This document shows positions 53,232 to 63,485 of a DNA stretch of 64,000 nt, in pieces (positions within the stretch are counted from its first letter, which is position 1; each line of letters starts with the position of its first letter). Below the pieces are notes generated by a model. The model did not search any database. It worked only from the letters and a program-made list of their open reading frames with translations, and was not told the DNA's origin. The translations under genes and the position numbers were made by a program. Origin of the DNA: Massilia eurypsychrophila (GTDB lineage Bacteria > Pseudomonadota > Gammaproteobacteria > Burkholderiales > Burkholderiaceae_D); NCBI RefSeq assembly GCF_002760655.1, contig NZ_PDOC01000001.1, forward strand, positions 534,559 to 598,558, in the 5' to 3' direction.

Positions 53232-54572
53232 TTACAAAACGTAACGCGACAGGTCCTCGTTCTCGGCCAGCTTGTCGAGCCGCTCGTTGACGTAGCCGGC
53301 GTCGATCGACACCACCTGGCCGCCCGATTCGCTGGCCGTAAACGACACTTCCTCGAGCAGCTTCTCCATCACCGTGTAGAGCCGGCGCGCGCCGATGTTC
53401 TCGGTGCGCTCGTTGACCGCAAACGCGATCTCGGCCAGGCGGGTGATGCCGTCCGGGGTAAACGTGATCTTCACGTCCTCGGTCGCCAGCAGCGCTTCGT
53501 ACTGCGTCGTCAGGCAGGCGTCGGTGGAAGTGAGGATGCACTCGAAATCGGCGATCGACAGCGATTCGAGTTCGACGCGGATCGGAAAGCGCCCCTGCAG
53601 CTCGGGAATCAGGTCGGACGGCTTGGCCAGGTGAAACGCGCCGGACGCGATGAACAGGATGTGGTCGGTGCGGATCATGCCGTACTTGGTGTTGACGGTG
53701 GTGCCTTCGACCAGCGGCAGCAGGTCGCGCTGAACGCCGGCGCGCGAGACGTCGGCGCCGCCCACTTCCGAGCGCGACGCGATCTTGTCGATCTCATCCA
53801 AAAAGACGATGCCGTTCTGCTCGACGTTGGCAATCGCCTTCTGCTTCATGTCGTCTTCGTTGATCAGCTTGCCTGCCTCTTCCTCGGCCAGCAGCTTGAT
53901 GGCGTCCTTGATCTTCATCTTGCGCGGCTTCTTGCGGGCGCCGCCGATGCCGGAGAACATGCTCTTGATCTGCTCGGTCATTTCTTCCATGCCCGGCGGC
54001 GCCATGATTTCCATCTGCGGGCCGGCCTCGGCCACTTCGATCTCGATCTCGCGCTCGTCGAGCGCGCCTTCGCGCAGCCGCTTGCGGAAGGTCTGGCGCG
54101 TGCTGTCGCCGTCCTTGGCCTCGCTTGGCGCGGCGGCAACATTGAAGCCGAAGTCGCGCGACGGCGGCACCAGGATGTCGATGATGCGGTCTTCGGCGGC
54201 GTCCTCGGCGCTCTGGCGCACCTTGCGCATTTCGCTCGCGCGCGTCTGCTTGACGCCGATGTCGATCAGGTCGCGGATGATGGTGTCGACGTCGCGCCCG
54301 ACGTAGCCGACCTCGGTGAACTTGGTCGCTTCGATCTTGATGAACGGCGCGTCCGCCAGGCGCGCCAGGCGGCGCGCGATCTCGGTCTTGCCGACCCCGG
54401 TGGGGCCGATCATCAGGATGTTTTTCGGCGTGATCTCGTGGCGCAGCGGCTCGGCCACCTGCTGGCGGCGCCAGCGGTTGCGCAAGGCGATGGCAACCGC
54501 GCGCTTGGCCTTGCCCTGGCCAACCACGTGCTTGTCGAGTTCGGAAACGATTTCAAGAGGGGTCATGTTCAT
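53232..54572 (-). CDS. hslU: HslU ATPase of the HslVU protease
   Basis: A 446-aa AAA+ unfoldase: [17 protein letters not shown], Walker [22 protein letters not shown] pore loop, intermediate domain with [15 protein letters not shown], Walker [11 protein letters not shown], sensor regions and the C-terminal [21 protein letters not shown] ending LSRYVL, which docks in HslV. It unfolds substrates for HslV. It follows hslV on the same strand by 8 bases. Confidence 0.97.
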   Translation of the reverse strand: MNMTPLEIVSELDKHVVGQGKAKRAVAIALRNRWRRQQVAEPLRHEITPKNILMIGPTGVGKTEIARRLARLADAPFIKIEATKFTEVGYVGRDVDTIIRDLIDIGVKQTRASEMRKVRQSAEDAAEDRIIDILVPPSRDFGFNVAAAPSEAKDGDSTRQTFRKRLREGALDEREIEIEVAEAGPQMEIMAPPGMEEMTEQIKSMFSGIGGARKKPRKMKIKDAIKLLAEEEAGKLINEDDMKQKAIANVEQNGIVFLDEIDKIASRSEVGGADVSRAGVQRDLLPLVEGTTVNTKYGMIRTDHILFIASGAFHLAKPSDLIPELQGRFPIRVELESLSIADFECILTSTDACLTTQYEALLATEDVKITFTPDGITRLAEIAFAVNERTENIGARRLYTVMEKLLEEVSFTASESGGQVVSIDAGYVNERLDKLAENEDLSRYVL

Positions 54573-54580
54573 AGGTGTGC

Positions 54581-55117
54581 TCAGTCCAGCGTTTCGATGA
54601 TGTGGGAAAGGTTGGTATAGATGCACAGCTGGCCGGCGATGGTCAGCGATTTCTTGACGATCTCGGCCGGCGACAGGTCGGTGTTTTCCTGCAGCGCCTT
54701 GGCCGCGGACTGTGCATAGATGCCGCCGGAACCGATCGCGCCGACACCGTCTTCCGGCTCGAGCACGTCGCCATTGCCGGTGATGACCAGGGTCGATTCG
54801 TGGTCGGCCACCAGCAGCATCGCCTCGAGGCGGCGCAGCACGCGGTCGGTGCGCCAGTCCTTGGCCAGTTCGACCGAGGCGCGCAGCAGATTGCCCTGGT
54901 GTTTTTCCAGCTTGCCTTCGAAGCGGTCGAGCAGTGTGAAGGCGTCGGCGGTGCCGCCGGCAAAGCCGCACAGCACCTTGCCCTGGTACAACTTGCGCAC
55001 CTTGCGGGCAGTGCCCTTCATGACGATGTTGCCCAGCGTAACCTGGCCGTCGCCGCCCAGCGCAACTTGCTTGCCGCGCCGCACGCACAAGATGGTGGTG
55101 CCGTGAAATTGTTCCAT
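54581..55117 (-). CDS. hslV: HslV peptidase of the HslVU protease
   Basis: A 178-aa proteasome-beta-like peptidase: short propeptide MEQFHG before the catalytic Thr (TTILCVRR), [48 protein letters not shown] and [19 protein letters not shown]. It forms a double hexamer capped by HslU. The start at 55117 is the conserved MEQFHGTT of betaproteobacteria. Confidence 0.97.
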   Translation of the reverse strand: MEQFHGTTILCVRRGKQVALGGDGQVTLGNIVMKGTARKVRKLYQGKVLCGFAGGTADAFTLLDRFEGKLEKHQGNLLRASVELAKDWRTDRVLRRLEAMLLVADHESTLVITGNGDVLEPEDGVGAIGSGGIYAQSAAKALQENTDLSPAEIVKKSLTIAGQLCIYTNLSHIIETLD

Positions 55118-55191
55118 TGTCTGCCTCGTAGTGGTCCAACTACCAAACATTGGGGGTGCTGGGCCAAATTGCAAGACGCCGGCCCGGACGG

Positions 55192-56514
55192 TCAGTACTT
55201 GTGCGGAAACAGACGCGCCACTTCCTGGAATCCCATCAGTTTGAACAGCGCGGCCACCAAATGGTTCACGTCGCGCAGTTCGATCGTCTTGTCGGCGGCG
55301 GCCAGCGCGCGCAAGCGCTTGTGCAGCGCGGCGGCGGCGGCGTAGTCGACCCGCGCCAGGCGCGAGCAATCGAGCACCACCGGCTGGAATTGCGCCGCGT
55401 AAGCGTCGATGGCGTCAAACAGCGGCGCGCTGGCGCCGTCGATCAGCGCCGGCAGCAGGAAACGGTCGGAGCGCGACTGCGCCTGCGCGCCGGCCGCGTT
55501 GGCCACATTCGCCGGCGCCTCGAACGAGGGCGGCGACAGCTCGTAGGTGACGCAGTAATCCATCGCCGCCTCTTCGAAGTCTTTTTCGCGGTTCATCAGC
55601 TGCAGCAGTTCGAGCAGCAGCAGCCACGGCGCCTCGCTGGCGTCGCGCTGGCCGATGGCAATCGTGGCGCGCACCGTCTCGGCCAGTTCGGTGGCGCCGG
55701 CGACGATCAGCTCGCGCCCGCCGCCGCGCAGCAGCACCAGCGCAGCCAGCAGTCGCGCACAGCCTTCCGGCGTCACTTCCCGCACGCGGCCAAATTCGAG
55801 CCGCGTGGCCGGGCTGCTGGTGGCCAGCTCGAGCAGCCGCGCCAATTGCGGGGTGATCGCCGCGTCGAGCACCGGGCCGAACGACTCGGTCGGCGTGACG
55901 CCGGCGAGCGCATGTTCGGCGCCGGCCAGCGGCAGCGGCTGCCAGGTCGGCGGCGATGTTTCGAAGCGGCTGGCGTAGTCGATCGCAATGTCGTCGAATG
56001 CGTCTTGCTGGCCGCCGGCCTGGTACAGGTCGAACAGCATCCACCACACGGCGCGCTCGTCGCGGCCGGCCTCGGCCAGGCTGGCCAGCAGCATCTGCTC
56101 GGCCACTTCCGGCTGGGCGTTGGCGTACATGATGGCGATTTCCTCGATCACCGGCTCGGTGCCGGGGGCGGCGGCATCGGCCACGAGTTCGTCGGCCAGC
56201 AGCTCGGTGGTGGCCAGTTCCAACAGCGGCAAGGTGTCGGTGCTTGTGTCGGCGGCGATCTGCGCTTCGGTGCGCACCGGCCGGCGCGTCTGGCTGCCCC
56301 AGGCCGGCTCGGGCTCGTTGAAGATGTCGAACGCCATCGCCGACTCGATGGCGTCGATCTTGGCGGTGGTGGCGCGGGCGATCTCGCGCTGGCGCGCGCG
56401 CTCGGCTTCATTGTCGAGGGACAGGCGCGATGGCTCGCCGCTGCGCAGCCGGGTGTCCGGCCCGGCGCTGTCGGCCTGCCCATCTTTCTTCCTGAAGAAG
56501 GAGAAAATTCCCAC
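55192..56514 (-). CDS. STAS-domain-containing protein
   Basis: A 440-aa cytoplasmic protein: N-terminus [11 protein letters not shown], acidic linker, TPR-like helical region (about 120-190, [30 protein letters not shown]), and two STAS-like regions, the second at the C-terminus (about 350-440, [43 protein letters not shown]). GTG at 56514 has AGGA 7 bases upstream and is the likely start. STAS modules mediate anti-anti-sigma-like or MlaB-like interactions; the partner is unknown. Confidence 0.85.
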   Translation of the reverse strand: MGIFSFFRKKDGQADSAGPDTRLRSGEPSRLSLDNEAERARQREIARATTAKIDAIESAMAFDIFNEPEPAWGSQTRRPVRTEAQIAADTSTDTLPLLELATTELLADELVADAAAPGTEPVIEEIAIMYANAQPEVAEQMLLASLAEAGRDERAVWWMLFDLYQAGGQQDAFDDIAIDYASRFETSPPTWQPLPLAGAEHALAGVTPTESFGPVLDAAITPQLARLLELATSSPATRLEFGRVREVTPEGCARLLAALVLLRGGGRELIVAGATELAETVRATIAIGQRDASEAPWLLLLELLQLMNREKDFEEAAMDYCVTYELSPPSFEAPANVANAAGAQAQSRSDRFLLPALIDGASAPLFDAIDAYAAQFQPVVLDCSRLARVDYAAAAALHKRLRALAAADKTIELRDVNHLVAALFKLMGFQEVARLFPHKY

Positions 56515-56669
56515 GTCGGTTCCTGTGTAGCCAAATTGCCGCTGTGGCGTCGCCACCGGCCGCCAGCGGGGGCACGGCGGCGGGCCGGCGGCGTCAAGCG
56601 CGCCGCGGTGTCGCCATAGTGTATCCCATGGGCAAGCTATTGGCGCGCACGGCAGCTTCGCCAAAGCAA

Positions 56670-56698
56670 AAAAGCATGCGACAACGGCGCATGCTTTT
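56670..56698 (-). terminator. Terminator of dksA
   Basis: AAAAGCATGC (56670-56679) pairs with GCATGCTTTT (56689-56698) in a perfect 10-bp stem; on the minus strand it ends in a run of T. It lies 27 bases after the dksA stop. Confidence 0.85.
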
Positions 56699-56724
56699 CT
56701 GGTTCAGCCCGACGCCTGCGCGGC

Positions 56725-57384
56725 TCAGTCGCCGTACAGCTTCTGCTTCAGTTCGCGGCGTTGCTGCGCTTCCAGCGACAAGGTCGCGGTCGGACGGGCG
56801 ATCAGGCGCGGAATGCCGATCGGCTCGCCCGTTTCTTCGCACCAGCCGTAGTCGCCGCCGTCGATCGCGGCGATCGACTGCTGCACTTTTTTCAGCAGCT
56901 TGCGCTCGCGGTCGCGCGTGCGCAATTCCAGCGCGTGCTCTTCCTCGATGGTGGCGCGGTCGGCCGGATCGGGCACGAGCACCGTTTCGCGCAGGTGTTC
57001 GGTGGTTTCGCCGGCGTTCTTGAGCAGGTCTTTTTCAAGCTGCTGCAAGCGCGCCTTGAAAAACGCCAGCTGCGCCGGGTTCATATAGTCCTTCTCGTTC
57101 ATCGCCCGGATTTCATCTTCGGACAGGAGACGGATTTCTGTGGTCGCGGCGGGGGAGGATTTAGTTGTTTTAGTCATGACTTCACTTACCTTCGATACGA
57201 CAGAGGTTTTCATTTTATCAGCTAACTCGGCCGTTTCATCCGGTTCTGCGCCGGACCTTTCAGCTAAGTTCACTACCTTGGCGGCCTGCTGCGCTGCCAC
57301 CTTTTTGTTGCCTGCGCCCGCTTTCGCGGCCGGCCTCGTTACGCCATCCTTGACACTATCCTTCACGCTTTCCTTGACGGCCAT
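56725..57384 (-). CDS. dksA: DksA-family transcription factor with an incomplete zinc finger
   Basis: A 219-aa protein: a 75-aa Lys/Ala/Val-rich N-terminal extension absent from E. coli DksA (151 aa), then the DksA coiled coil (about 100-170, with DPADRATIEEE carrying the DxxDxA tip motif) and the zinc-finger region YGWCEETGEPIGIPRLIARPTATLSLEAQ. Only the first of four zinc-binding Cys remains. DksA binds the RNA polymerase secondary channel with ppGpp and controls rRNA and amino-acid genes. AGAGGAA precedes the ATG at 57384. Confidence 0.93.
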   Translation of the reverse strand: MAVKESVKDSVKDGVTRPAAKAGAGNKKVAAQQAAKVVNLAERSGAEPDETAELADKMKTSVVSKVSEVMTKTTKSSPAATTEIRLLSEDEIRAMNEKDYMNPAQLAFFKARLQQLEKDLLKNAGETTEHLRETVLVPDPADRATIEEEHALELRTRDRERKLLKKVQQSIAAIDGGDYGWCEETGEPIGIPRLIARPTATLSLEAQQRRELKQKLYGD

Positions 57385-57477
57385 CCCGATGTTCCTCTCG
57401 CCGCAACGGCGCGTTGCCATTCGTGGTCCAGCAGGCGCCGCCCGTGCGCCGGCGTGCGATCGTAAAGCCGGGATAGT

Positions 57478-58539
57478 TTATACCAAACATTGCTCCAAAC
57501 CTCGGATAAAGACGTCCTGTGGTAAATTTTTGCCAATAAAGACCATTTTGCTGCCACGTTCTTCCGATTCGCCCCATTTTGCGCCGAGGTCGCTGCCCAT
57601 GATCTGGTGCACGCCCTGAAATACCACCTTGCGGTCGGCGCCGTCCATCAGCAGCACGCCCTTGTAGCGCAACATGCGCGGGCCAAACACGTTGACCAGG
57701 CTGGCGAGGAACTCGTCGAGCCGGGCCGGGTCGAACGGTCGATCGCTCTTGAACACGAAGGCGGCGATGTCGTCGCTGTGGTGGGCATGGTGGTGATCAT
57801 TGCTGTGATCGCACGCCTCGGTGTGAACGTGCTCGTGCTCGCCATCGTCGTCATGCGCGTGGTGATGTTCGTGCGCTTCGTCGGCCGTCAAAAATGCCGG
57901 GTCGATGTCGAGCTTGTCGTTGAGGTTAAAGCCGCGCAGGTCGAGCACCTCCGACAGCGGCGCGCGGCCGAAGTCGGACTGGCTGATCGGCGCGCGCGGG
58001 TTGATCCGCTTCAGGCGCGCGGTCAAGGCGGCGAGCTGGCCGGCGTCGACCAGGTCGGCCTTCGAGATGAGGATCTTGTCGGCAAAGCCGACCTGGCGCT
58101 GGGCTTCCTCGTGCTCGTCGAGCTGCATCATGGCGTGGCGCGCGTCGACCACCGTCACCACCGCGTCGAGCAGGTAGTGGGCGCCGACTTCCTCGTCGAC
58201 GAAGAAGGTCTGCGCCACCGGGCCCGGATTGGCCAGCCCGGTCGTTTCGATGACCACCCGGTCGAAGGCGATTTCGCCGGCGTCGCGCTTTTGCGCCAGG
58301 CTCGCCAGCGCCACGATCAGGTCGCCGCGCACGGTGCAGCAGATGCAGCCATTGTTCATCTCGACGATCTGCTCGACGCTGTCGTGCAGCAAGATCTCGT
58401 TGTCGATGTTTTCCTGGCCGAACTCGTTCTCGATGACGGCAATGCGCAGCCCGTGCTCCTCTTGCAGGATGCGCTTGAGCAGCGTGGTTTTGCCGGCGCC
58501 GAGAAAGCCGGTCAGGATAGTGCTGGGAATCAATGCCAT
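57478..58539 (-). CDS. COG0523 (CobW/ZNG1-like) GTPase
   Basis: A 353-aa metallochaperone-type GTPase: Walker A GFLGAGKTTLLKRIL (about 10-24), metal-binding GCICCTVRGDL (CxCC), SKADLVD (NKxD-like), a long His-rich loop (about 230-265, EHHHAHDDDGEHEHVH, NDHHHAHH) and a CobW C-terminal domain. It probably delivers zinc or another metal to client proteins. It lies next to dksA; COG0523 genes are known to sit near Zur-regulated or zinc-independent paralogues. ATG at 58539. Confidence 0.93.
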   Translation of the reverse strand: MALIPSTILTGFLGAGKTTLLKRILQEEHGLRIAVIENEFGQENIDNEILLHDSVEQIVEMNNGCICCTVRGDLIVALASLAQKRDAGEIAFDRVVIETTGLANPGPVAQTFFVDEEVGAHYLLDAVVTVVDARHAMMQLDEHEEAQRQVGFADKILISKADLVDAGQLAALTARLKRINPRAPISQSDFGRAPLSEVLDLRGFNLNDKLDIDPAFLTADEAHEHHHAHDDDGEHEHVHTEACDHSNDHHHAHHSDDIAAFVFKSDRPFDPARLDEFLASLVNVFGPRMLRYKGVLLMDGADRKVVFQGVHQIMGSDLGAKWGESEERGSKMVFIGKNLPQDVFIRGLEQCLV

Positions 58540-58674
58540 TCGGGTGTCCGTCGGTGTGTGTGAGCGTAGCGCCGCAGTGCGGCCATAAAAGAATCGAGCG
58601 ATTATGCCGGATTTCCCTATTTGCTTCCAACTAGCGCGCCCGAGCTTGATAAGCATCAAGCCCAAGAGCTTGCT

Positions 58675-59622
58675 TTATTTGGCTTTCGCTCGCGGGTGGG
58701 CCTGGTCGTAGACGGCCGCCAGGTGCTGGAAATCGAGCGCCGTGTAGACCTGGGTCGAGGCGATGCTGGCGTGCCCCAGCATTTCCTGCACCGCGCGCAG
58801 GTCGCCCGACGACTGCAGCACGTGCGAGGCAAACGAGTGACGCAGCACGTGCGGATGGACCTTGACGGCGCTGCCGGCCTGTTGCGCGTGGCGGGCCAGT
58901 CGCAGCTGCACCACGCGCGGCGACACCCGCGTGGCGCGCTTGCTCAGAAACAGCGCGTTGCCGCCGTCGGCCGCGCTCGGGCGCACCGCCAGCCAGGCCG
59001 CGATCGCCGCCGCCGCATGGCTGCCGACCGGCACCCGGCGCATCTTGTTGCCCTTGCCGGTGACCAGCACTTCGCCGGCGTCGCGGTCGAGCCAGCCGAG
59101 CGGGGCAGGGCAGCCCGGTTCCGGCTTGCTCCAGGCCACGTCCAGGCCGGCCAGTTCGGACACCCGCAGCCCGCTTGAATACATCAGCTCGAACATGGCG
59201 CGGTTGCACAATTCAAACGGCTCGGGATGGTCGCGTAGCAGCGCGCCGCCTGACACCAGCTGCACCGCGTCGTCGACCGACAGCGCCTTCGGCAGGCTCT
59301 TGGCGCGGCGCGGCGCGCGCACGCCGTCGACCGGGTTGGCCGCCAGCGCCAGCTGGCCCGACAACCATTCGTAGAAGCCGCGCCAGCTCGACAGCTTGCG
59401 CGCGATCGAGCGCGCGCTCTGGCCGCGCGCGTGCAGCATCGAGGCGAAGCGGCGGATGTCGGCGTGGACGATCGCTTCCCACGCCGCGGCGCCGGCCAGG
59501 GTGTCCAGTTCGAGCAGGTCGCGCCGGTAGGCCGACACGGTGTGCGGCGACAGCTGGCGCTGCGTGGCCAGCTCGGCCAGGTAGCGCGCCAGCCACTCGT
59601 GCTGGGCGGCGCGCGCCTCCAT
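58675..59622 (-). CDS. xerC: Tyrosine recombinase XerC
   Basis: A 315-aa recombinase: N-terminal SAM-like domain (YLAELATQRQLSPHTVSAYRRDL) and catalytic domain with Arg in SSGLRVSELAGL, Lys in VTGKGNKMRRVPV, HPHVLRHSFASH (HxxR), LGHASIASTQVYT (His and nucleophile Tyr). With XerD it resolves chromosome dimers at dif. It starts one base after the stop of the DUF484 gene, as is common. Confidence 0.95.
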   Translation of the reverse strand: MEARAAQHEWLARYLAELATQRQLSPHTVSAYRRDLLELDTLAGAAAWEAIVHADIRRFASMLHARGQSARSIARKLSSWRGFYEWLSGQLALAANPVDGVRAPRRAKSLPKALSVDDAVQLVSGGALLRDHPEPFELCNRAMFELMYSSGLRVSELAGLDVAWSKPEPGCPAPLGWLDRDAGEVLVTGKGNKMRRVPVGSHAAAAIAAWLAVRPSAADGGNALFLSKRATRVSPRVVQLRLARHAQQAGSAVKVHPHVLRHSFASHVLQSSGDLRAVQEMLGHASIASTQVYTALDFQHLAAVYDQAHPRAKAK

Positions 59623-59623
59623 G

Positions 59624-60286
59624 CTAGGCCCGCAGCGCGGCGAGCGCGGCGCTGGCGGTCTCGCCGATGTGGATCAGGAAGTCGGTCGCCATGTCGGCGC
59701 CGAAGCGGGCCGGATCGGGCGAGCCGAGGATCAGCAGGCCGAAGGCGCTGCCGCCGCTGCGCAGCGGCAAGATCACGGTCGACTGCACCGCGGCCGCGTC
59801 GTCGAGCCAGCGCACCGCCTCGAAGTCGTTGTTGCTGCCGCAGTAGGGCGCCAGCAGGCTGGCGGCGAACAGGCGGGCGTCGTCCGACACGCCGTGGGCA
59901 AACCACTGCCCGGCATTGGCCGGCGCCAGGTCCCACAGGCGCAAGGTTGCCTGCGGCACGGCGAACTGGGCGCACAGGCCGTCGACCAGCGCGCGCGGCA
60001 GGTCGGCGCCGTGGCGCGCCTGCAGCAGCGACTGGGTCCAGGCGTGGAACTTGTTGGCGATGGCGGCGTTGTCCTGCGCCAGGCGGATCAGCTCGCTCAT
60101 CTGCAGCTCCAGCGCCTTGTACTTGTCGCGCATCACTTCCATCTGGCGTTCTTGCAGCGACACGGCCTTGCCGGTTAGCGGACTGGACAGCTTGACCCGG
60201 CCCAGCAGCGCGGCGTTCTGTTCAAAAAACTGCGGATTGTCGACCAGGAATTGGGCGACGGCGGCGGGGTCCAGAGTGTCGGTCAT
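59624..60286 (-). CDS. DUF484 (GAF-like) protein
   Basis: A 220-aa protein: N-terminal helical part (AVAQFLVDNPQFFEQNAALL; SPLTGKAVSLQERQMEVMRDK) and a GAF-like C-terminal domain (STVILPLRSGGSAFGLLILGSPDPARF). DUF484 genes usually precede xerC, as here. Function unknown. The ATG at 60286 (MTDTLDPAAV) is chosen; the upstream extension is Arg/Pro-rich and not family-like. Confidence 0.92.
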   Translation of the reverse strand: MTDTLDPAAVAQFLVDNPQFFEQNAALLGRVKLSSPLTGKAVSLQERQMEVMRDKYKALELQMSELIRLAQDNAAIANKFHAWTQSLLQARHGADLPRALVDGLCAQFAVPQATLRLWDLAPANAGQWFAHGVSDDARLFAASLLAPYCGSNNDFEAVRWLDDAAAVQSTVILPLRSGGSAFGLLILGSPDPARFGADMATDFLIHIGETASAALAALRA

Positions 60287-60371
60287 TGAATTCTTTACAG
60301 GGGGGAATGGTTTGTCTGCAATTCTAACCGACCACGGCGGCATTGCCGGTCTGCGCCGCCGGCGAGCCATA

Positions 60372-60398
60372 AAAAAAGACGCCCGCAGGCGTCTTTCA
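60372..60398 (-). terminator. Terminator of the first porin gene
   Basis: AAAGACGCC (60375-60383) pairs with GGCGTCTTT (60388-60396) around a CGCA loop, with an A-run on the left that reads as T on the minus strand. It ends the porin gene whose stop is at 60416. Confidence 0.85.
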
Positions 60399-60415
60399 GG
60401 TGAAGCGGGAAACGA

Positions 60416-61756
60416 TCAGAAACGGTGGCGGATGCCGACCTGGACGCCGCGGGTGGTCGAGCCCGGCATCTTGGAAAAGCCGCCTGGCGAACCAGCCGCG
60501 CCAGGGATGTACTGCGCTTCGTTGTCGTTCTTGATCACCGCGACGACGGTGTAGATGTCGGTACGCTTCGACAGGTTGTAGTCGTAGCCGAGCGCGTACA
60601 GGTTGGCATCGCTGTTCGACACGGTGCGGTCGTTCTGGTGTGCAACCGACGCCATCACGCGGCCGGCGCCGACGCGGTAGTGCAGGCCGACCTGGTAGCT
60701 GGCCGCATCGACCTGGCTGTTCTGCGCGATGTTCGACAGGAACACGTTACGCAGGCCATTGCCGAGGGCGGTGGCGGTTGCCGCGCCGAGTGGCGCCAGC
60801 TGGGCGGCGACGCCAGGGCCGATCGAACCGTTGTAGGCGGCGGTGTAATCGGCCAGCAGCACCGAATTACGGTTGCGCTGGTCATGGTAGCCGGCGAAGA
60901 ACTTGAACGCGTTCATCGTGTACGAACCGCCGACCGTGGTGGTGGTCAGGCTCTTGCGGTCGCTCTGGTCGTAGCCGCGGTTGTGCGCCAGGCCGACGTC
61001 GAGGTTGTTGGCCTTGTAGGTGACAGCGGCGCCGTAAAATTTGTTGTAGCGGCCGAGGTAACCCGACTGCTTGCCGCCGTACATCAGCGACGCGCCGATG
61101 CCCGTTGGGGTGACGATACGGTACTGGATCGACTTCTGCGACCGGATATCGGCGCCGAGCGAGGTGAAGCCGGCGGTGCCGCCGGTGATGCCGCCCCAGG
61201 TGCCGGCGGTGCCGCTCTCGAACACGTCGGCCGCGGCGAACACTTCATAACCAGGGGTGTACATGCGGCCGAGCAGGATCGCGCCGACCGGGGTGATCAG
61301 GCCGACCATCGCGGTGCGGTCGAAAATGGCGCCTTCCGCATTGACGGCGGCCGAACCGCGCACCTGCAGGCCGCTGCGGATCTGCTGCAGCAGGCCGGCC
61401 GACAGCGCGCCGCCGGTAGGGCCCAGCGGGGTCAGCACGGTGGAAAAACCGGCGCCCATGCCGCGCGTCAGGTACAGGCCCTGCTCGTCCGACAGCAACG
61501 TCGGCTTTTGCGAGCCGGTGTCGAGTTCGACGCGCGCTTCCAGATTGAAGATGGCCTTGTAGCCGCCGCCGATGTCCTCGGTACCACGGAAACCGATACG
61601 CGAGCCGTCAGCGATGCCGCTGACCACGCGCAGAGTCTGTCCGCTTTGCTTCATCAGGCCGGCATCGGCGATACCGTAGACGGTCACACTCGACTGCGCC
61701 ATGACGGGCAGGGCGAAACAGGTAGCAATTGCAGCGGCGAGGAATTTTGTTTTCAT
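60416..61756 (-). CDS. Gram-negative porin (neisserial type)
   Basis: A 446-aa outer-membrane protein: signal peptide (about 1-20, ends VMA), SSVTVYGIADAGLMKQ and GSRIGFRGTEDIGGGYKAIFNLE (porin_4/OmpC-like start), and a barrel ending GVQVGIRHRF with terminal Phe. It forms a trimeric diffusion pore. It is longer than the neighbouring porin by about 90 residues. Confidence 0.95.
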   Translation of the reverse strand: MKTKFLAAAIATCFALPVMAQSSVTVYGIADAGLMKQSGQTLRVVSGIADGSRIGFRGTEDIGGGYKAIFNLEARVELDTGSQKPTLLSDEQGLYLTRGMGAGFSTVLTPLGPTGGALSAGLLQQIRSGLQVRGSAAVNAEGAIFDRTAMVGLITPVGAILLGRMYTPGYEVFAAADVFESGTAGTWGGITGGTAGFTSLGADIRSQKSIQYRIVTPTGIGASLMYGGKQSGYLGRYNKFYGAAVTYKANNLDVGLAHNRGYDQSDRKSLTTTTVGGSYTMNAFKFFAGYHDQRNRNSVLLADYTAAYNGSIGPGVAAQLAPLGAATATALGNGLRNVFLSNIAQNSQVDAASYQVGLHYRVGAGRVMASVAHQNDRTVSNSDANLYALGYDYNLSKRTDIYTVVAVIKNDNEAQYIPGAAGSPGGFSKMPGSTTRGVQVGIRHRF

Positions 61757-61924
61757 TGGGTCTCCAAGAATATTTATTTATTTGTCTGGTAAAAAAACGA
61801 ACGCACGTACTAATTCGCCTTCATCCAATATGCCATCGTTCTTGTTGCTTGTACAGAAACGCTGCGCATACAGGCGAGAACGGGTTGCGTAAAAGACACA
61901 ATGTCCACCAGGTCAAAGATGAAA

Positions 61925-61958
61925 CAAGGGCGAGGATGGTTGCCCATGCTCGCCCTTG
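61925..61958 (-). terminator. Hairpin after the second porin gene
   Basis: CAAGGGCGAG (61925-61934) pairs perfectly with CTCGCCCTTG (61949-61958). On the minus strand TTTCATCTTT follows. It lies 38 bases after the porin stop at 61996 and is a probable terminator. Confidence 0.7.
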
Positions 61959-61995
61959 GTGTCGTTCACATCAGCAGGCCGAAGCCCGCGGCCGA

Positions 61996-63060
61996 TCAGA
62001 ACGCGTGGTTGACACCGACGTCGTAGGTGTTGATCTTGGTGGTGACACCAGGAGTGGCCAGGTTGACGTTAGCTTGCTTGCGCGACGCGTCGACGTACAG
62101 GTACGTACGCTTCGACAGGCTGTACTCGTAACCGAGCGAGAACTGCTTGGTCTTGGCGACGCCGTCTGGTGTCTTCTGGCCATAACCGGCCATGAACTTG
62201 CCTGGGCCCATCGTGTAGTTCGCGCCCAGGACCCATGCTTTGGTCTTTGGGTTAGCCAGCACGGTGGTAGCGCGGTCTTGACGGGTGTACGAACCCATCA
62301 GCTTGAGCGAAGGCGACACCATCATCGAAGCGGCAGCCGACATCAGCTTGTGCTCGACGGCGTTGCGCTCGTAAGCGAGCATCGCGGCGATCGGACCGTT
62401 CTTGTAGGTACCCGACACCGAGAATGGGTTCACTGGTGCTTCCCAGTTTGCTGGGAACTGTGGGAAGGCAGTCGAACCACGGCCGACGAACGGCGCGTTG
62501 TTGTTCGCTTCTTTGGTCGCGATCGTCGTGTTGATCTGGAAACCGCTGAATTCTGGCGAGTTGTAGAACAACGCGTTCGAGAAACGGTTGGTCGAGTTGC
62601 CGACCAGGCCGAGTGGATCGGACGTGTAGCCAGCGACGGTCAGGTCGGTCTGGAAGCCAACTGGCGAAGGCACGCCATGGAACGGCTCGAAACCGGTGCT
62701 GGTTTCCTGGAAGGCGGTCAGGCCGCGGCCCAGACGAACCATACCGAAGTCACCTTGCAGGCCGACGCGGCTCTGGCCCTGGAACAGCGGACGCTGAACG
62801 CCGTTGCCGCCCTGCTCGATGGTGCCCGAGTCCGGCTCGTAACGGATTTCCAGTTGGAACAGCGCCTTCAGGCCGTTGCCCAGATCTTCCGTACCTTTGA
62901 AACCGAGGGTGTTGTTAGCGCGCTTGCCGATAGCCAGCGTCTGGTCCGTACGCTTGATCATGCCAGCGTCGACGGTACCGTAAATTTGAACCGCCGATTG
63001 TGCGTGTGCAACGCCGGCGAATGCGCCCAGAAGTGCCACGGCCAAAAGTGATTTTTTCAT
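61996..63060 (-). CDS. Gram-negative porin (neisserial type)
   Basis: A 354-aa porin: signal peptide (about 1-20, ends AHA), QSAVQIYGTVDAGMIKR, NTLGFKGTEDLGNGLKALFQLEI, the loop-3-like region and a C-terminus ending DVGVNHAF with terminal Phe. AAGGA lies 7 bases before the ATG. It is separated from the first porin by 239 bases holding no gene. Confidence 0.95.
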   Translation of the reverse strand: MKKSLLAVALLGAFAGVAHAQSAVQIYGTVDAGMIKRTDQTLAIGKRANNTLGFKGTEDLGNGLKALFQLEIRYEPDSGTIEQGGNGVQRPLFQGQSRVGLQGDFGMVRLGRGLTAFQETSTGFEPFHGVPSPVGFQTDLTVAGYTSDPLGLVGNSTNRFSNALFYNSPEFSGFQINTTIATKEANNNAPFVGRGSTAFPQFPANWEAPVNPFSVSGTYKNGPIAAMLAYERNAVEHKLMSAAASMMVSPSLKLMGSYTRQDRATTVLANPKTKAWVLGANYTMGPGKFMAGYGQKTPDGVAKTKQFSLGYEYSLSKRTYLYVDASRKQANVNLATPGVTTKINTYDVGVNHAF

Positions 63061-63485
63061 TGAGTAGTCCTTAAAAAGTAAATCGGGATGATCCGTTGAG
63101 CATTGAGACTTGTATTTGCTGAACACTCGGATGTGGTGAACCTTAATTGCTTGTTGCCTCAAGATTGCCGGATTGGTCAATTATGGGGGCTAGCCTTGGT
63201 TGAAAGCCAATAAATCGAACTGGGCTGTTGTATTTTTGAAACGCGGAAACAGTGTCGCGGCCCCAAATCTGTGCGTAATGGCAACGTTGCGCACCGCCCC
63301 GGTGCGCATGCCGCGCGTCTGCGCAAACGCAAGAAAGCACGGGAATCGGGACGCCGCCGGCGCGGCCCTCGCTTAGACTGTGCGGCGCAGCGGCGGCGTT
63401 CACGGCATCGATCGCAGCGCTGTTGTATATTGTCGGCGCACGTCGACCGCTCCTGCCGCACCCCTTTTCAATCACTGTGAAATGC
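63061..63485. other. Intergenic region between the second porin and the Sel1 gene
   Basis: 425 bases, AT-richer next to the porin start and GC-rich near 63300-63420. It should hold the porin promoter, but no clear sigma-70 box is visible. I see no gene or RNA. Confidence 0.4.

Noticed and set aside
58675..59622. XerC as the integrase of a mobile element
   Set aside because: It is adjacent to a DUF484 gene in the conserved housekeeping arrangement and far from the tRNA island; no att-like repeats flank it.
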